A DNA stretch of 46,453 bases. Source: Elusimicrobia bacterium GWC2_61_19. GTDB taxonomy: Bacteria; Elusimicrobiota; Elusimicrobia; Elusimicrobiales; UBA9959. The DNA is taken from the NCBI GenBank assembly GCA_001799795.1, contig MGUD01000004.1, positions 1 to 46,453 on the forward strand. Direction: 5' to 3'. Positions within the stretch are counted from its first letter, which is position 1. The number at the start of each line of letters is the position of its first letter. The notes beneath the pieces were generated by a model. The model was not told the DNA's origin. It searched no databases and saw only the letters and a program-made list of their open reading frames with translations. The translations under genes were made by a program, and so were the position numbers. Shown one piece after another: positions 15,945 to 23,505 of this stretch.

Positions 15945-16907
15945 ATGCGGGGCGCTATTATCGGTTTAAGCGGAAACGCCGAAAAACTTCTGGCCCCGGC
16001 CTTTCTTACGGCCGGTCACGAGGCCGCGTGCCTGTGCGGAGACTTGCTGGAACTGGAACAGGCCGGCCGCCTGTTCCCCCGGGCCGCCGCCTACGAAGAC
16101 AGCGAAACCATGTTCTCCAAAGAGGGCCGCCTCGATTTCGCCCTGGTACGCTGCGCCCCGGAACGACGCTTCAAAGCGGCGCTGCGCGCCCTTGAGAACC
16201 GGCTCCACGTGATCTGCGAAACGCCCTTTTGTTTTTCCTCCTCCGATCTTGAGGAACTGCGAGGCCTGGCCTCGAAGAACGGGCTTGTCCTGGCCGCGCT
16301 GCAGCCCTGGGAGAGGAGTTCGGCCTGGCTGGCGCTGGAGAAGATCCTGAACGGCGGCTTGCTGGGGAAAGTGCGCTGGGCGGAAGTCCAGCTGCTCCTG
16401 CCTGGCCCCGCGCCGGCGGGCGGAATTACGGCGGCCGCCGGATGGCCGGCTTTTTCAATGCTGCTGGGCGCCGTGCGGCTGCCCCCCACCGCCCTGGCGG
16501 CCAGGCTGACGCCGTCCCCGGAGCCGGGCGGCGCCCCTGGAGACTCGGCCGCGGCCTTCCAAGTCCACTTCAGCGGCGCGGACGGCTTCGTCCATCTTCT
16601 TTCAGGGAGCCACGCCGCCCGGACGCGCCTGGCCGCCGCCGGAGAAAAAGGCCGGGTGGACCTGGACGGCGGCATCCTGCGCCTGGACATAAACGGCGTC
16701 CCCCCGGAAACCATCCTTATGCGCGACAGTCTCTCCGACGCCGCGGACCAGCCGGAGCGGCTGGCCGGTGAGCTGCGGGACTTCTCGCTGGAAATAGAAA
16801 AAAAACTTCCCCCCGGCTCGGGCCTGCGCAACGCCCGCTACTGCGTCAAACTGCTAAAAAACGCCTATTACTCCGTCGCGGTCAAGTCCGCGGCGGTGCC
16901 TCTGTAA
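15945..16907 (+). CDS. Gfo/Idh/MocA-like oxidoreductase family protein, probably degenerate active site
   Basis: A 320-residue protein with the layout of Gfo/Idh/MocA NAD(P)-dependent sugar oxidoreductases: an N-terminal Rossmann-like domain (AIIGLSGNAEK... to about residue 115) and a C-terminal alpha/beta domain. The family's EKP signature is here CETPF at residues 91-95, so the catalytic Lys is replaced by Thr93. The glycine-rich loop is also loose (GLSGNA instead of GxGxxG). It may bind a ligand without catalysing hydride transfer. It is divergent from the pilus operon and has no obvious operon partner, so no pathway can be assigned. Confidence 0.65.
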   Translation: MRGAIIGLSGNAEKLLAPAFLTAGHEAACLCGDLLELEQAGRLFPRAAAYEDSETMFSKEGRLDFALVRCAPERRFKAALRALENRLHVICETPFCFSSSDLEELRGLASKNGLVLAALQPWERSSAWLALEKILNGGLLGKVRWAEVQLLLPGPAPAGGITAAAGWPAFSMLLGAVRLPPTALAARLTPSPEPGGAPGDSAAAFQVHFSGADGFVHLLSGSHAARTRLAAAGEKGRVDLDGGILRLDINGVPPETILMRDSLSDAADQPERLAGELRDFSLEIEKKLPPGSGLRNARYCVKLLKNAYYSVAVKSAAVPL

Positions 16908-16933
16908 CCCGGCTTTTTACACCGGGGAAAGCT

Positions 16934-17434
16934 CTATTTTTGAAGCGTGACTTCCCGGCTGTCCGGGTGCAGCACGCCCAGCAGGAACCGGCTCAGCCCC
17001 TCGCTGGCGCCGTATATCTGCAGGCCGGCCCGGGCCAGGAAGAACAGGGTGAACCCCAGGAAAAAAGACTGATAGACCCATTCAAAACCGCTTATGAACG
17101 GAAAAATGGCGGCCTGGAAGGCGTAGTAGGAGAAAAGCAGCGACAGGATCTTAACGATATTGCCGAAGAGCTCCCCGGCCCCGGCCATGAAATCCAGTAG
17201 TCCGTCCACGGCCGGGGCGGACTCGGCGCCGAATTTCACGAAAGCCGCCACCGCCAGGAAGGAAACCACGGCGTTAAGGAAAACGCTCACCGGCAGTTTG
17301 GCGCTGAAGAACGGCAGGGCCTGGGCGAAAGGCAGCTGCTCCACGAACCACCCCATAGCGAACAGCGTGAACAGAACGATAAGCGTTTTCACCGACTTTA
17401 CCAGCAGGGTCCTGAACAGGTCTTTTTTAGGCAT
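16934..17434 (-). CDS. Small integral membrane protein of unknown function
   Basis: A 166-residue protein with four likely membrane helices (about 15-32, 48-66, 92-112 and 122-140) and short charged ends. The N-terminus MPKKDLFRTLLVKSVK is basic, predicting a cytoplasmic N-terminus. I recognise no family. It stands alone on the minus strand between two plus-strand genes, converging with the Gfo/Idh/MocA-like gene. No function is proposed. Confidence 0.6.
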   Translation of the reverse strand: MPKKDLFRTLLVKSVKTLIVLFTLFAMGWFVEQLPFAQALPFFSAKLPVSVFLNAVVSFLAVAAFVKFGAESAPAVDGLLDFMAGAGELFGNIVKILSLLFSYYAFQAAIFPFISGFEWVYQSFFLGFTLFFLARAGLQIYGASEGLSRFLLGVLHPDSREVTLQK

Positions 17435-17522
17435 ATTCGAAATCTACAAAATAACGCCTCCGCCCGCAACAGCGGCCGCCGCGCGGCCGAACCCGCTTAA
17501 ATATAATGTTAAATAATTATTA

Positions 17523-17552
17523 TTGAACTCGGCGGCTTTTTTGTGCTAGTAT
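17523..17552 (+). promoter_or_regulatory. Promoter of the 57-aa ORF and ubiE
   Basis: TTGAAC (17523-17528), an 18-nt spacer and TAGTAT (17547-17552) preceded by TGC, an extended -10. An AT-rich stretch just upstream could act as an UP element. Predicted start about 17559, 30 nt before the small ORF. Confidence 0.6.
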
Positions 17553-17590
17553 AGGGACTTAAGCGCACAAGCGCGTGGAGGGAGCAAATT

Positions 17591-17764
17591 ATGATAGTAG
17601 AAAGAACCGAATACAAAGGCCAGCCCGTCCTCATACTCAAGAGGAACGAGAACGATAAATACCCGTTCTCCTTCGGCCTCTCCAAAGCCCGCCTCATCAT
17701 AGAGGGTTTTGAAGAGATCAAGAAGTTCGTGGCCGAAAACGACAACAAAGAAGAGAAAAAATAG
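17591..17764 (+). CDS. Small conserved-looking cytoplasmic protein, 57 aa (missing from ORF track)
   Basis: Translating from ATG at 17591 gives MIVERTEYKGQPVLILKRNE... ending in NDNKEEKK, 57 residues, below the cutoff of the supplied track. Support for a real gene: GGAGGGAGC lies about 5-8 nt upstream, a good promoter precedes it, and the composition is a balanced beta-beta-beta-alpha pattern. The segment YPFSFGLSKARLIIEGFEEIKKFV recalls the beta-to-helix end of small PC4-like nucleic-acid-binding domains; this resemblance is weak and by eye. It is followed after 25 nt by the UbiE-type methyltransferase, possibly in one transcript. Confidence 0.72.
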   Translation: MIVERTEYKGQPVLILKRNENDKYPFSFGLSKARLIIEGFEEIKKFVAENDNKEEKK

Positions 17765-17789
17765 TTTTTTCCTTCGGTCCGCACGTTAA

Positions 17790-18494
17790 ATGCCGTCAAA
17801 AACAGAACTGGCGATAGCCGGGTTTTATGACGGCATTTATCTTTTTTACGAAGCCGCCAACTCACTGCTGACCTTCGGCCTGGACCACTACTGGCGCGCC
17901 CGGGCGGCCGCCGCGGCTGCCCGGCTGGCCCCGGAGCGGTCAAAGGTCCTGGACGTCTGCTGCGGTACGGGGGACTTCTCGCTGGCCCTGAAAAAAGCCC
18001 TCGGCCCGGCCGCTGAGATCACAGGGGCCGACCTCAGCGCCGCCATGCTTTCCTCGGCGAAGGCCAAGCATCCGGGCATAACTTTCCTGCAGGCCGAAGC
18101 CAAGGAACTCCCCTTCCCCGACGGCGTCTTCGACCTGGTCACCATCTCTTTCGCCACGCGCAACCTGAACATAGACCGGGAGAAGATGCTGGCCGCCCTG
18201 CGCGAATTCGGCCGCGTGCTCAAACCGGGAGGGCTTTTTCTGAACCTGGAAACCACGCGGCCGGAGAACGCCGTTCTCTGGTCCCTGATGCGGCTCTATG
18301 TAAGATCCGTCATCGGGCTACTCAACCTGCTGTCCCCGAAAAGCCGCTCTTCCTATTCTTTCCTCAGGACCACCATCCTGACCTTCTACTCCGCCGCCCA
18401 ATTCTCCGCCCTGCTCTCCGAAGCCGGCTTCCGCTCCGCCTCCGCCGCTATTCTTTTTCCCGGCGCCGTCGCCGTTCACACCGCCCGCAGGTAA
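17790..18494 (+). CDS. ubiE: UbiE/MenG-type quinone methyltransferase
   Basis: A 234-residue class I SAM-dependent methyltransferase of the UbiE/COQ5 family. Motif I is VLDVCCGTGD (53-62), followed by an acidic ITGADLS loop for SAM ribose binding and the family signature LVTISFATRNL. UbiE/MenG performs C-methylation of demethylmenaquinone or the equivalent ubiquinone precursor, at the membrane face. The post-motif helix SLMRLYVRSVIGLLNLLSP is the hydrophobic lid region. In an anaerobe with two rotary ATPases a menaquinone role is the likelier one. Its stop codon directly abuts the stop of the V-ATPase D gene on the other strand. Confidence 0.85.
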   Translation: MPSKTELAIAGFYDGIYLFYEAANSLLTFGLDHYWRARAAAAAARLAPERSKVLDVCCGTGDFSLALKKALGPAAEITGADLSAAMLSSAKAKHPGITFLQAEAKELPFPDGVFDLVTISFATRNLNIDREKMLAALREFGRVLKPGGLFLNLETTRPENAVLWSLMRLYVRSVIGLLNLLSPKSRSSYSFLRTTILTFYSAAQFSALLSEAGFRSASAAILFPGAVAVHTARR

Positions 18495-19124
18495 TTACCC
18501 GCGCGCCAGGCGCAGCCTGTTCCTTATCATCTTCAGGATCACAAAAGATTCCCTCTCGCGCTCCTCCAGCGCCCCGCCCAGGTAGGCGATGGTCTCCCGG
18601 CAGTCGGGGATGACCTTCTTTGAAAGCGCGTTGCAGCGGCGCTGCGTCCTTTTAAGCTCCCGCGCCAGGCGCAGCTCCGAAGTCTCCAGCCCCGCCAGTT
18701 CGGCCAGCGGCGGCAGGGCCGCCGCGAAGGCGCGGGCCGCGGCCGCCGCTCCGGCCGGCATGCCGCCTGGCCCGAAGGCCGCCGCCGGCAGGGCTGCCGA
18801 AGCCGAAGCCTCAGGCAGCTTCAGGCCCATCAGCCTGCGCTCCCGGACCTCTATTTTATACACCGGCTTAACTCCGAGCGCGGCCCTGTCCAGGGCCGCC
18901 GACCCGGCGTCCAATTCAGCCTCACGCAGCTCTGAAAAAGCCCGGGCCAGCGCGGCCCGGGCCAGCGCCTTCGCGCGCGCCGCGCGTCCGGCGCGCGCCG
19001 CCAGCTCCAGCAGCAGCAGCTCCTTCTTCTGGTCGAGCAGGGCAAAACCTTCGTCGGCGAAGACCAGCTGTCGCTTCAGCGCCAGCAGGGCGGATTTTGT
19101 CGCGGGCACGTCCATTAAAGCCAT
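18495..19124 (-). CDS. ntpD: V-type ATP synthase subunit D (central rotor shaft)
   Basis: A 209-residue subunit forming the long coiled-coil rotor axle inside the A3B3 head. The N-terminal helix (PATKSALLALKRQLVFADEGFALLDQKKELLLLEL) and the C-terminal helix (RRCNALSKKVIPDCRETIAYLGGALEERERESFVILK) are the two conserved strands of the shaft. The middle is an Ala/Gly-rich insertion of lower conservation. It is the last gene of the operon, 6 nt after the B subunit, and is tail to tail with ubiE with no intervening base. Confidence 0.9.
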   Translation of the reverse strand: MALMDVPATKSALLALKRQLVFADEGFALLDQKKELLLLELAARAGRAARAKALARAALARAFSELREAELDAGSAALDRAALGVKPVYKIEVRERRLMGLKLPEASASAALPAAAFGPGGMPAGAAAAARAFAAALPPLAELAGLETSELRLARELKRTQRRCNALSKKVIPDCRETIAYLGGALEERERESFVILKMIRNRLRLARG

Positions 19125-19130
19125 AAACCC

Positions 19131-20537
19131 CTACTCCTTGACCCTGGGCGCCTTCCCGTAATGTTCGGCCAACAGGCCGTCGCTTACCCGGTGCAGTTCC
19201 GAACGCGGCAGCAGCGACAGCATCTCCCAGCCCAGGTCCAGCGTCGCCTCTATCGGCCTGTCCTCATGTTCTCCCTGCGTCAGGAACCTTTTTTCAAAGG
19301 CCTCGCCGAACTTCATGTACACCTTGTCCCCGGCGCTGAGTTCCTCCTCGCCGATAATATCGGCCAGCGCGCGCACGCGTTTGACGTAGGCGTAGCAGGC
19401 GAACAGCTGGCTCGCCAGGGCCGGGTGGTCTTCGCGGGTATAGCCCTTGCCTACGCCGTCCTTCATCAGCCGCGACAGGCTCGGCAGCCCGGCGATGGGC
19501 GGGTAGACGCCACGCTGGAAGAGGTCCCGGTCCAGCACTATCTGTCCCTCGGTGATATAGCCGGTCAGGTCCGGTACCGGGTGGCTGATATCGTCGGACG
19601 GCATCGTCAGGATGGCGGTCTGCGTTATGGAACCGGGAGAGCCGTCGATACGCCCGGCGCGCTCGTAAATAGAGGCCAGGTCGGAGTAGAGGTAGCCGGG
19701 GTAGCCCTTGCGGCCGGGGATCTCCCCCCTGGCCGTGCCCACCTCGCGCAGGCTCTCGCAGTAATTGGTCATGTCCGTCAGCACCACCAGCACATGCTGC
19801 CCGCAGTCGAAAGCCAGGTGTTCGGCCAGCGTCAGCGCGGCGCGCGGCGTTAGCAGGCGCTCCACGCCGGGCGCGTCGGCCAGCGACAGGAACATCGCCA
19901 CGCGCCCCAGCGCCCCCGATGCGGCGAAATCCCGCATGAAGAAATCGGCCACGTCGCGCTTCACGCCCATCGCCGCGAAAACTATGGAGAACTCCTCGTT
20001 CCCGCCGGGCAGCTTCGCCTGCCGCACCAATTGCGCGCAGACGCGGTCGTGCGGCAGGCCGTTGCCGGAGAAGATCGGCAGCTTCTGGCCGCGCACCAGC
20101 GCGTTCATACCGTCTATGGCGGAAATGCCGGTCTGGATGAACTCGCGCGGGTAGCGCCGCGCCACCGGGTTAATGGGCGCGCCGTTCACGTCGCGCCTGT
20201 CTCCGGAGACGGCCGGAGGCCCGCCGTCGGCGGGCCGGCCCAGCCCGTCGAAAACCCGGCCCAGCATGTTCCTGGAGACCGGCAGGCGCAGACTTTCGCC
20301 CAGGAAACGCGCGCGCACGGTGCCGCCCGACAGCCCCTCGGTGCCTTCCAGCACCTGCACCAGGGCGTGCTCCGTGGAAATTTCCAGCACGCGGCCGAGC
20401 CGGGGGCGCCCGTCCGCCCCCTTTATCTCCACCAGCTCGTCGAAGCCGGCGTCGCGCACGCGCTCCACCACCACCAGCGGCCCCTCTATGCGCGAGGCGC
20501 CCAGGTATTCCAGCCCGCGGTCTTCCGCCCCGTTCAT
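19131..20537 (-). CDS. ntpB: V-type ATP synthase subunit B (non-catalytic)
   Basis: A 468-residue regulatory subunit alternating with A in the hexameric head. Features include the N-terminal beta-barrel, the segment [28 protein letters not shown], and a degenerate P-loop region [11 protein letters not shown] without GKT, as expected for B. The sequence [18 protein letters not shown] and the motif [36 protein letters not shown] are family hallmarks. ATG overlaps the A-subunit stop by 4 nt. Length and motif set are typical and the call is secure. Confidence 0.95.
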   Translation of the reverse strand: MNGAEDRGLEYLGASRIEGPLVVVERVRDAGFDELVEIKGADGRPRLGRVLEISTEHALVQVLEGTEGLSGGTVRARFLGESLRLPVSRNMLGRVFDGLGRPADGGPPAVSGDRRDVNGAPINPVARRYPREFIQTGISAIDGMNALVRGQKLPIFSGNGLPHDRVCAQLVRQAKLPGGNEEFSIVFAAMGVKRDVADFFMRDFAASGALGRVAMFLSLADAPGVERLLTPRAALTLAEHLAFDCGQHVLVVLTDMTNYCESLREVGTARGEIPGRKGYPGYLYSDLASIYERAGRIDGSPGSITQTAILTMPSDDISHPVPDLTGYITEGQIVLDRDLFQRGVYPPIAGLPSLSRLMKDGVGKGYTREDHPALASQLFACYAYVKRVRALADIIGEEELSAGDKVYMKFGEAFEKRFLTQGEHEDRPIEATLDLGWEMLSLLPRSELHRVSDGLLAEHYGKAPRVKE

Positions 20538-22324
20538 GCGGCCTCCCCGGCGGCCGTTATTTTACCGAGCGCTTCCAGCTCTCCGGCCACGCGCGCCGCC
20601 AGCCGCGCCAGGCCGTCCGTGTCGCCGCCGGTATACGCGGTTTTAGCGCGCAGTATCTCGGGCACGCACGGCAGGGCGGCCACCGCCGCCAGCGGCACCC
20701 CGGCCTTTACCAGGTCACGCCCGCCGCGGTAAAGGACCATGACCAGCCGCAGCAGCGCCGCCTGTTTTTCCAGCGGGCAGTAGGCGTCTTCGGGGTCGAA
20801 GGCGTTCTGCGACAGGAAAGCATCGCGCATCACGCCGCCGGCAAAAAGGAACAGCCGCTGGCTGTCGGGCAGGGAGTCCGGCCCGACCAGCCTGGCTATC
20901 TGCCGGTAATGCTCCTCGCGCTGCATTACCTCCATGGCCTCGTCGCGCAGCGCCCGCCAGCCCGGCGCCGCCAGCTCCCAGCTGGGCGCCACCTCGTCGA
21001 GATAGTCGGAATAGGACCGCAGCCAGTTTATGGACGGGTAATGCCTGGCGTTGGCGAGGTCCGTGTCCAGCGACCAGAACACGCGCGTGAACCGCCGGGT
21101 GTGCTGCGTGACCGGCTCGGAGAAATCCCCGCCCGGCGGGCTCACCGCACCCACGATGCTGACCGAGCCCTTATCCCCGCCCAAAGTGGTGACCGCGCCG
21201 CCGCGCTCGTAGAACTGGGCGAGGCGCGACGGCAGGCTCGCCGGAAAGCCCTCCTCCGCCGGCATTTCCTCGAGCCGGGCGGCCATCTCGCGCAGCGCTT
21301 CCGCCCAGCGGCTGGTGGAATCCGCGAACACCGCCACGTCGTAGCCCATGTCGCGGTAATATTCGGCCAGCGTTATGCCGGTATAGATGGAAACTTCGCG
21401 CGCCGCCACCGGCATGTTGGAGGTATTGGCTATCAGTATGGTCCGCTCCATCAAAGGCCGGCCGGTGCGCGGGTCCTTCAGCTCAGGGAATTCGCGCAGC
21501 ACCTCCGTCATTTCGTTGCCGCGCTCGCCGCAGCCGATGAAGATGATTATCCCGGCGTCGGACCACTTGGCCAGCTGGTGCTGGGTTATGGTCTTGCCGG
21601 TACCGAAGCCGCCGGGAATGCAGGCGGCCCCGCCTTTACCCAGCGGGAAGAAGGTGTCTATGATGCGCTGGCCGGTCACCAGCGGTTCGCTTACACGCCG
21701 CCGCTCCAGCACCGGCCGCGGCCGGCGCACCGGCCATTTCTGCAGCATTTTTATTTCCGCAGGCCCGGCGGGCGTGTCCACCACGGCGAGGACGTCGGTT
21801 ATAGCGTAACTGCCCGGCCCGGCGGCGGAGCGCACCGTGCCTTCCACGCCGGGCGGGATCAGCACCTTGTGCTCCACCAGCGGGGTCTCGGCCACAAGGC
21901 CGGCGGCCTGCCCGGCGGCCACCTTTTGCCCCGGCCGCAGCAGCGGTCTGAACTCCCAGCGGCGCCCGCAGTCGAGCGCGTCGGCTTTCTCTCCGCGCCG
22001 TATCCACGTGCCGCCCTGCGCCAGGAGCGCGGGCAGGGGCCGCTGTATCCCGTCGTAAATATTCCCGATGAGCCCGGGCCCCAGCCACATCGACAGCGGC
22101 GCCCCCGTGCGCTCCACGGGCGCGCCGGGTTTGAGCATGGAAGTGTCCTCGTAGACCTGCACCGTGGCCAGGTCCCCGGCCTGCCGCACCACCTCGCCCA
22201 CAAGACCCAGTTCTCCCACACGCACCACTTCGTACATGAGCGCGCCGCCCATCCCCTTGACCGTAACCACCGGCCCGCTCACGCGCGTTACCTCAGGCTT
22301 TCCTGTCTCTCCGGCGGTTTTCAT
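20534..22324 (-). CDS. ntpA: V-type ATP synthase catalytic subunit A
   Basis: A 596-residue catalytic subunit. It has the N-terminal barrel, the non-homologous bulge region specific to V/A-type A subunits (about 115-195), the P-loop [14 protein letters not shown] (Walker A GGFGTGKT, 238-245), [16 protein letters not shown] carrying the catalytic Glu region, and [17 protein letters not shown]. The C-terminal helical domain is complete. The P-loop reads PGGFGTGKT rather than PGPFGSGKT, a form I associate with bacterial V-type enzymes of the Chlamydia and Bacteroidetes kind. The gene overlaps E upstream and B downstream by 4 nt each. Confidence 0.96.
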   Translation of the reverse strand: MKTAGETGKPEVTRVSGPVVTVKGMGGALMYEVVRVGELGLVGEVVRQAGDLATVQVYEDTSMLKPGAPVERTGAPLSMWLGPGLIGNIYDGIQRPLPALLAQGGTWIRRGEKADALDCGRRWEFRPLLRPGQKVAAGQAAGLVAETPLVEHKVLIPPGVEGTVRSAAGPGSYAITDVLAVVDTPAGPAEIKMLQKWPVRRPRPVLERRRVSEPLVTGQRIIDTFFPLGKGGAACIPGGFGTGKTITQHQLAKWSDAGIIIFIGCGERGNEMTEVLREFPELKDPRTGRPLMERTILIANTSNMPVAAREVSIYTGITLAEYYRDMGYDVAVFADSTSRWAEALREMAARLEEMPAEEGFPASLPSRLAQFYERGGAVTTLGGDKGSVSIVGAVSPPGGDFSEPVTQHTRRFTRVFWSLDTDLANARHYPSINWLRSYSDYLDEVAPSWELAAPGWRALRDEAMEVMQREEHYRQIARLVGPDSLPDSQRLFLFAGGVMRDAFLSQNAFDPEDAYCPLEKQAALLRLVMVLYRGGRDLVKAGVPLAAVAALPCVPEILRAKTAYTGGDTDGLARLAARVAGELEALGKITAAGEAA

Positions 22325-22941
22325 ATTTTCCTCCCGCGCCCGCCGTCACCGCCGGGCAGCAGCCGCCCGCGCAGGCCCGGCCAGAACCTTTCCAGCCGGG
22401 CCTTAAAACTGTTATCCCAGTACTGCCGCTCCTCGCCGTCCCGCACCCTGACGCCGCCTTCGAGCCCCGGGTCCTCCTCGAAGGAAATAGCCAGAGACCC
22501 CCGCCCCGCCAACCGTTCTATTTCCGCGGCAAGTCCGCCGGCCCCCGCCAGCCCGCCCGCGCCCAGCGTGACCGTGAATGTCGTTCCTTCCATGCGGCTT
22601 ACCGCCTGCGCGGCCAGCGCCGCCTGCACACCCGGGGCGGTTTCGGTCTTCAACCGGCCCGAAGCTTCCTCTTTTACGGAGTCGAGCAGGTCCTCCATGC
22701 GGCGGGCGCGCAGGCGTTCGGCCACGGCCGGCACCGCCGCCAGCGCCGTCTCCCTGCGGCGCGCGGCCTCCTCCCGCGCCGCCGCCAGGCGCGCGGCCCT
22801 GTCCCCGAGCGCCAGTTCCCTGGCCGCGGAAACGATGGCCCCGGCCTCGGCCTCTGCGGCCGCCAGCAGGCCGGCGCTCTCGCGCCTGGCCGTTTCCAGT
22901 ATCGCCCTTTTAAGGGGCTCGGCACTTTCCGTCTTTTCCAT
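22321..22941 (-). CDS. ntpE: V-type ATP synthase subunit E (peripheral stalk)
   Basis: A 206-residue peripheral stalk subunit. The first about 110 residues are a long Ala/Arg/Glu-rich helix suited to pair with the G/H subunit in a right-handed coiled coil. The C-terminal part is an alpha/beta domain (TFTVTLGAGGL..., DPGLEGGVRVRDG) that binds the top of the head. The segment LEGGVRVRDG is in the position of the conserved GG-x-x segment of E subunits. ATG overlaps the F stop by one nucleotide (TGATG). Assignment relies on pattern and operon position. Confidence 0.82.
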   Translation of the reverse strand: MEKTESAEPLKRAILETARRESAGLLAAAEAEAGAIVSAARELALGDRAARLAAAREEAARRRETALAAVPAVAERLRARRMEDLLDSVKEEASGRLKTETAPGVQAALAAQAVSRMEGTTFTVTLGAGGLAGAGGLAAEIERLAGRGSLAISFEEDPGLEGGVRVRDGEERQYWDNSFKARLERFWPGLRGRLLPGGDGGRGRKI

Positions 22942-23171
22942 CAGATCTCCACTATCAGCGGCCCGGCGCGTTCGAGCTTGATCTCATCAACCTGCGCTCT
23001 GACCAACGCCGCGGCCGCCGCCGTAATAATGATCACCCCGCAATCCTTACGCCCGGCAGCGAGCCGGAGGGCCTCGGCGGTCCCGCGCGCGTCGCGCACG
23101 ACGCCGGCCTCCACGCCGGCCAGACGCAGGCCGCGCGCGGTCTCCTCGTCGCCTATGCCGTAGAACTTCAC
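22941..23171 (-). CDS. ntpF: V-type ATP synthase subunit F (short form)
   Basis: A 76-residue central-rotor subunit, shorter than the usual about 100. It shows the CheY-like start MKFYGIGDEETARGLRLAGVEAGVV and the strand GVIIITAAAAALV, ending in RAGPLIVEI. The flexible C-terminal helix that regulates activity in some V-type enzymes seems to be missing, since the protein stops after the last strand. It lies 3 nt after K and overlaps E by 1 nt. Confidence 0.82.
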   Translation of the reverse strand: MKFYGIGDEETARGLRLAGVEAGVVRDARGTAEALRLAAGRKDCGVIIITAAAAALVRAQVDEIKLERAGPLIVEI

Positions 23172-23174
23172 AGT

Positions 23175-23504
23175 TCAGACCTTCTGAAGCAGCATCATGG
23201 CGATGACGAAGCCGAGCACGGCGAGACCTTCGGCCAGGGCCACGAACAGCAGACTGCGCATCAGCAGTTCCGGCTTTTCGGCCGCGGCGCCCATGGCCGC
23301 GGAACCGATGCGCCCGATGGCGTGGGCCGAGCCCAGCACGCATAAGGTCATCGTCAGCGCGGCTGCGAAGCCAAGCCCCACCGCGTTGCCGCCGGCCGGA
23401 CCGGCGGTTTCTCCTGCGGTCGACATGGCCGCCGAGGCCGCCGGGCAGAGCGCCGCTACGCAGAACACTGCCCCGGTCCACACCTTCGCTTTCTTGTTTC
23501 TCAT
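23175..23504 (-). CDS. ntpK: V-type ATP synthase proteolipid subunit K (single hairpin, with signal-like N-terminus)
   Basis: A 109-residue rotor ring subunit. Residues 1-26 look like a cleavable or membrane-inserting leader (VWTGAVFCVAALCPAASA). The mature part contains one helical hairpin: about 41-66 and about 83-107, with the ion-carrying Glu92 in VALAEGLAVLGFV. Many V-type K proteins are fused four-helix duplicates; this one is a two-helix form. No Gln or Thr/Ser partners of the Na+ motif are seen near Glu92, so proton coupling is inferred. One nucleotide separates it from subunit I. Confidence 0.85.
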   Translation of the reverse strand: MRNKKAKVWTGAVFCVAALCPAASAAMSTAGETAGPAGGNAVGLGFAAALTMTLCVLGSAHAIGRIGSAAMGAAAEKPELLMRSLLFVALAEGLAVLGFVIAMMLLQKV

Positions 23505-23505
23505 T

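Noticed and set aside
20909-22981. 690-aa ORF on the plus strand opposite the V-type A and E genes
   Set aside because: Antisense shadow rich in Arg, Gly, Pro and His, with no recognisable motif.
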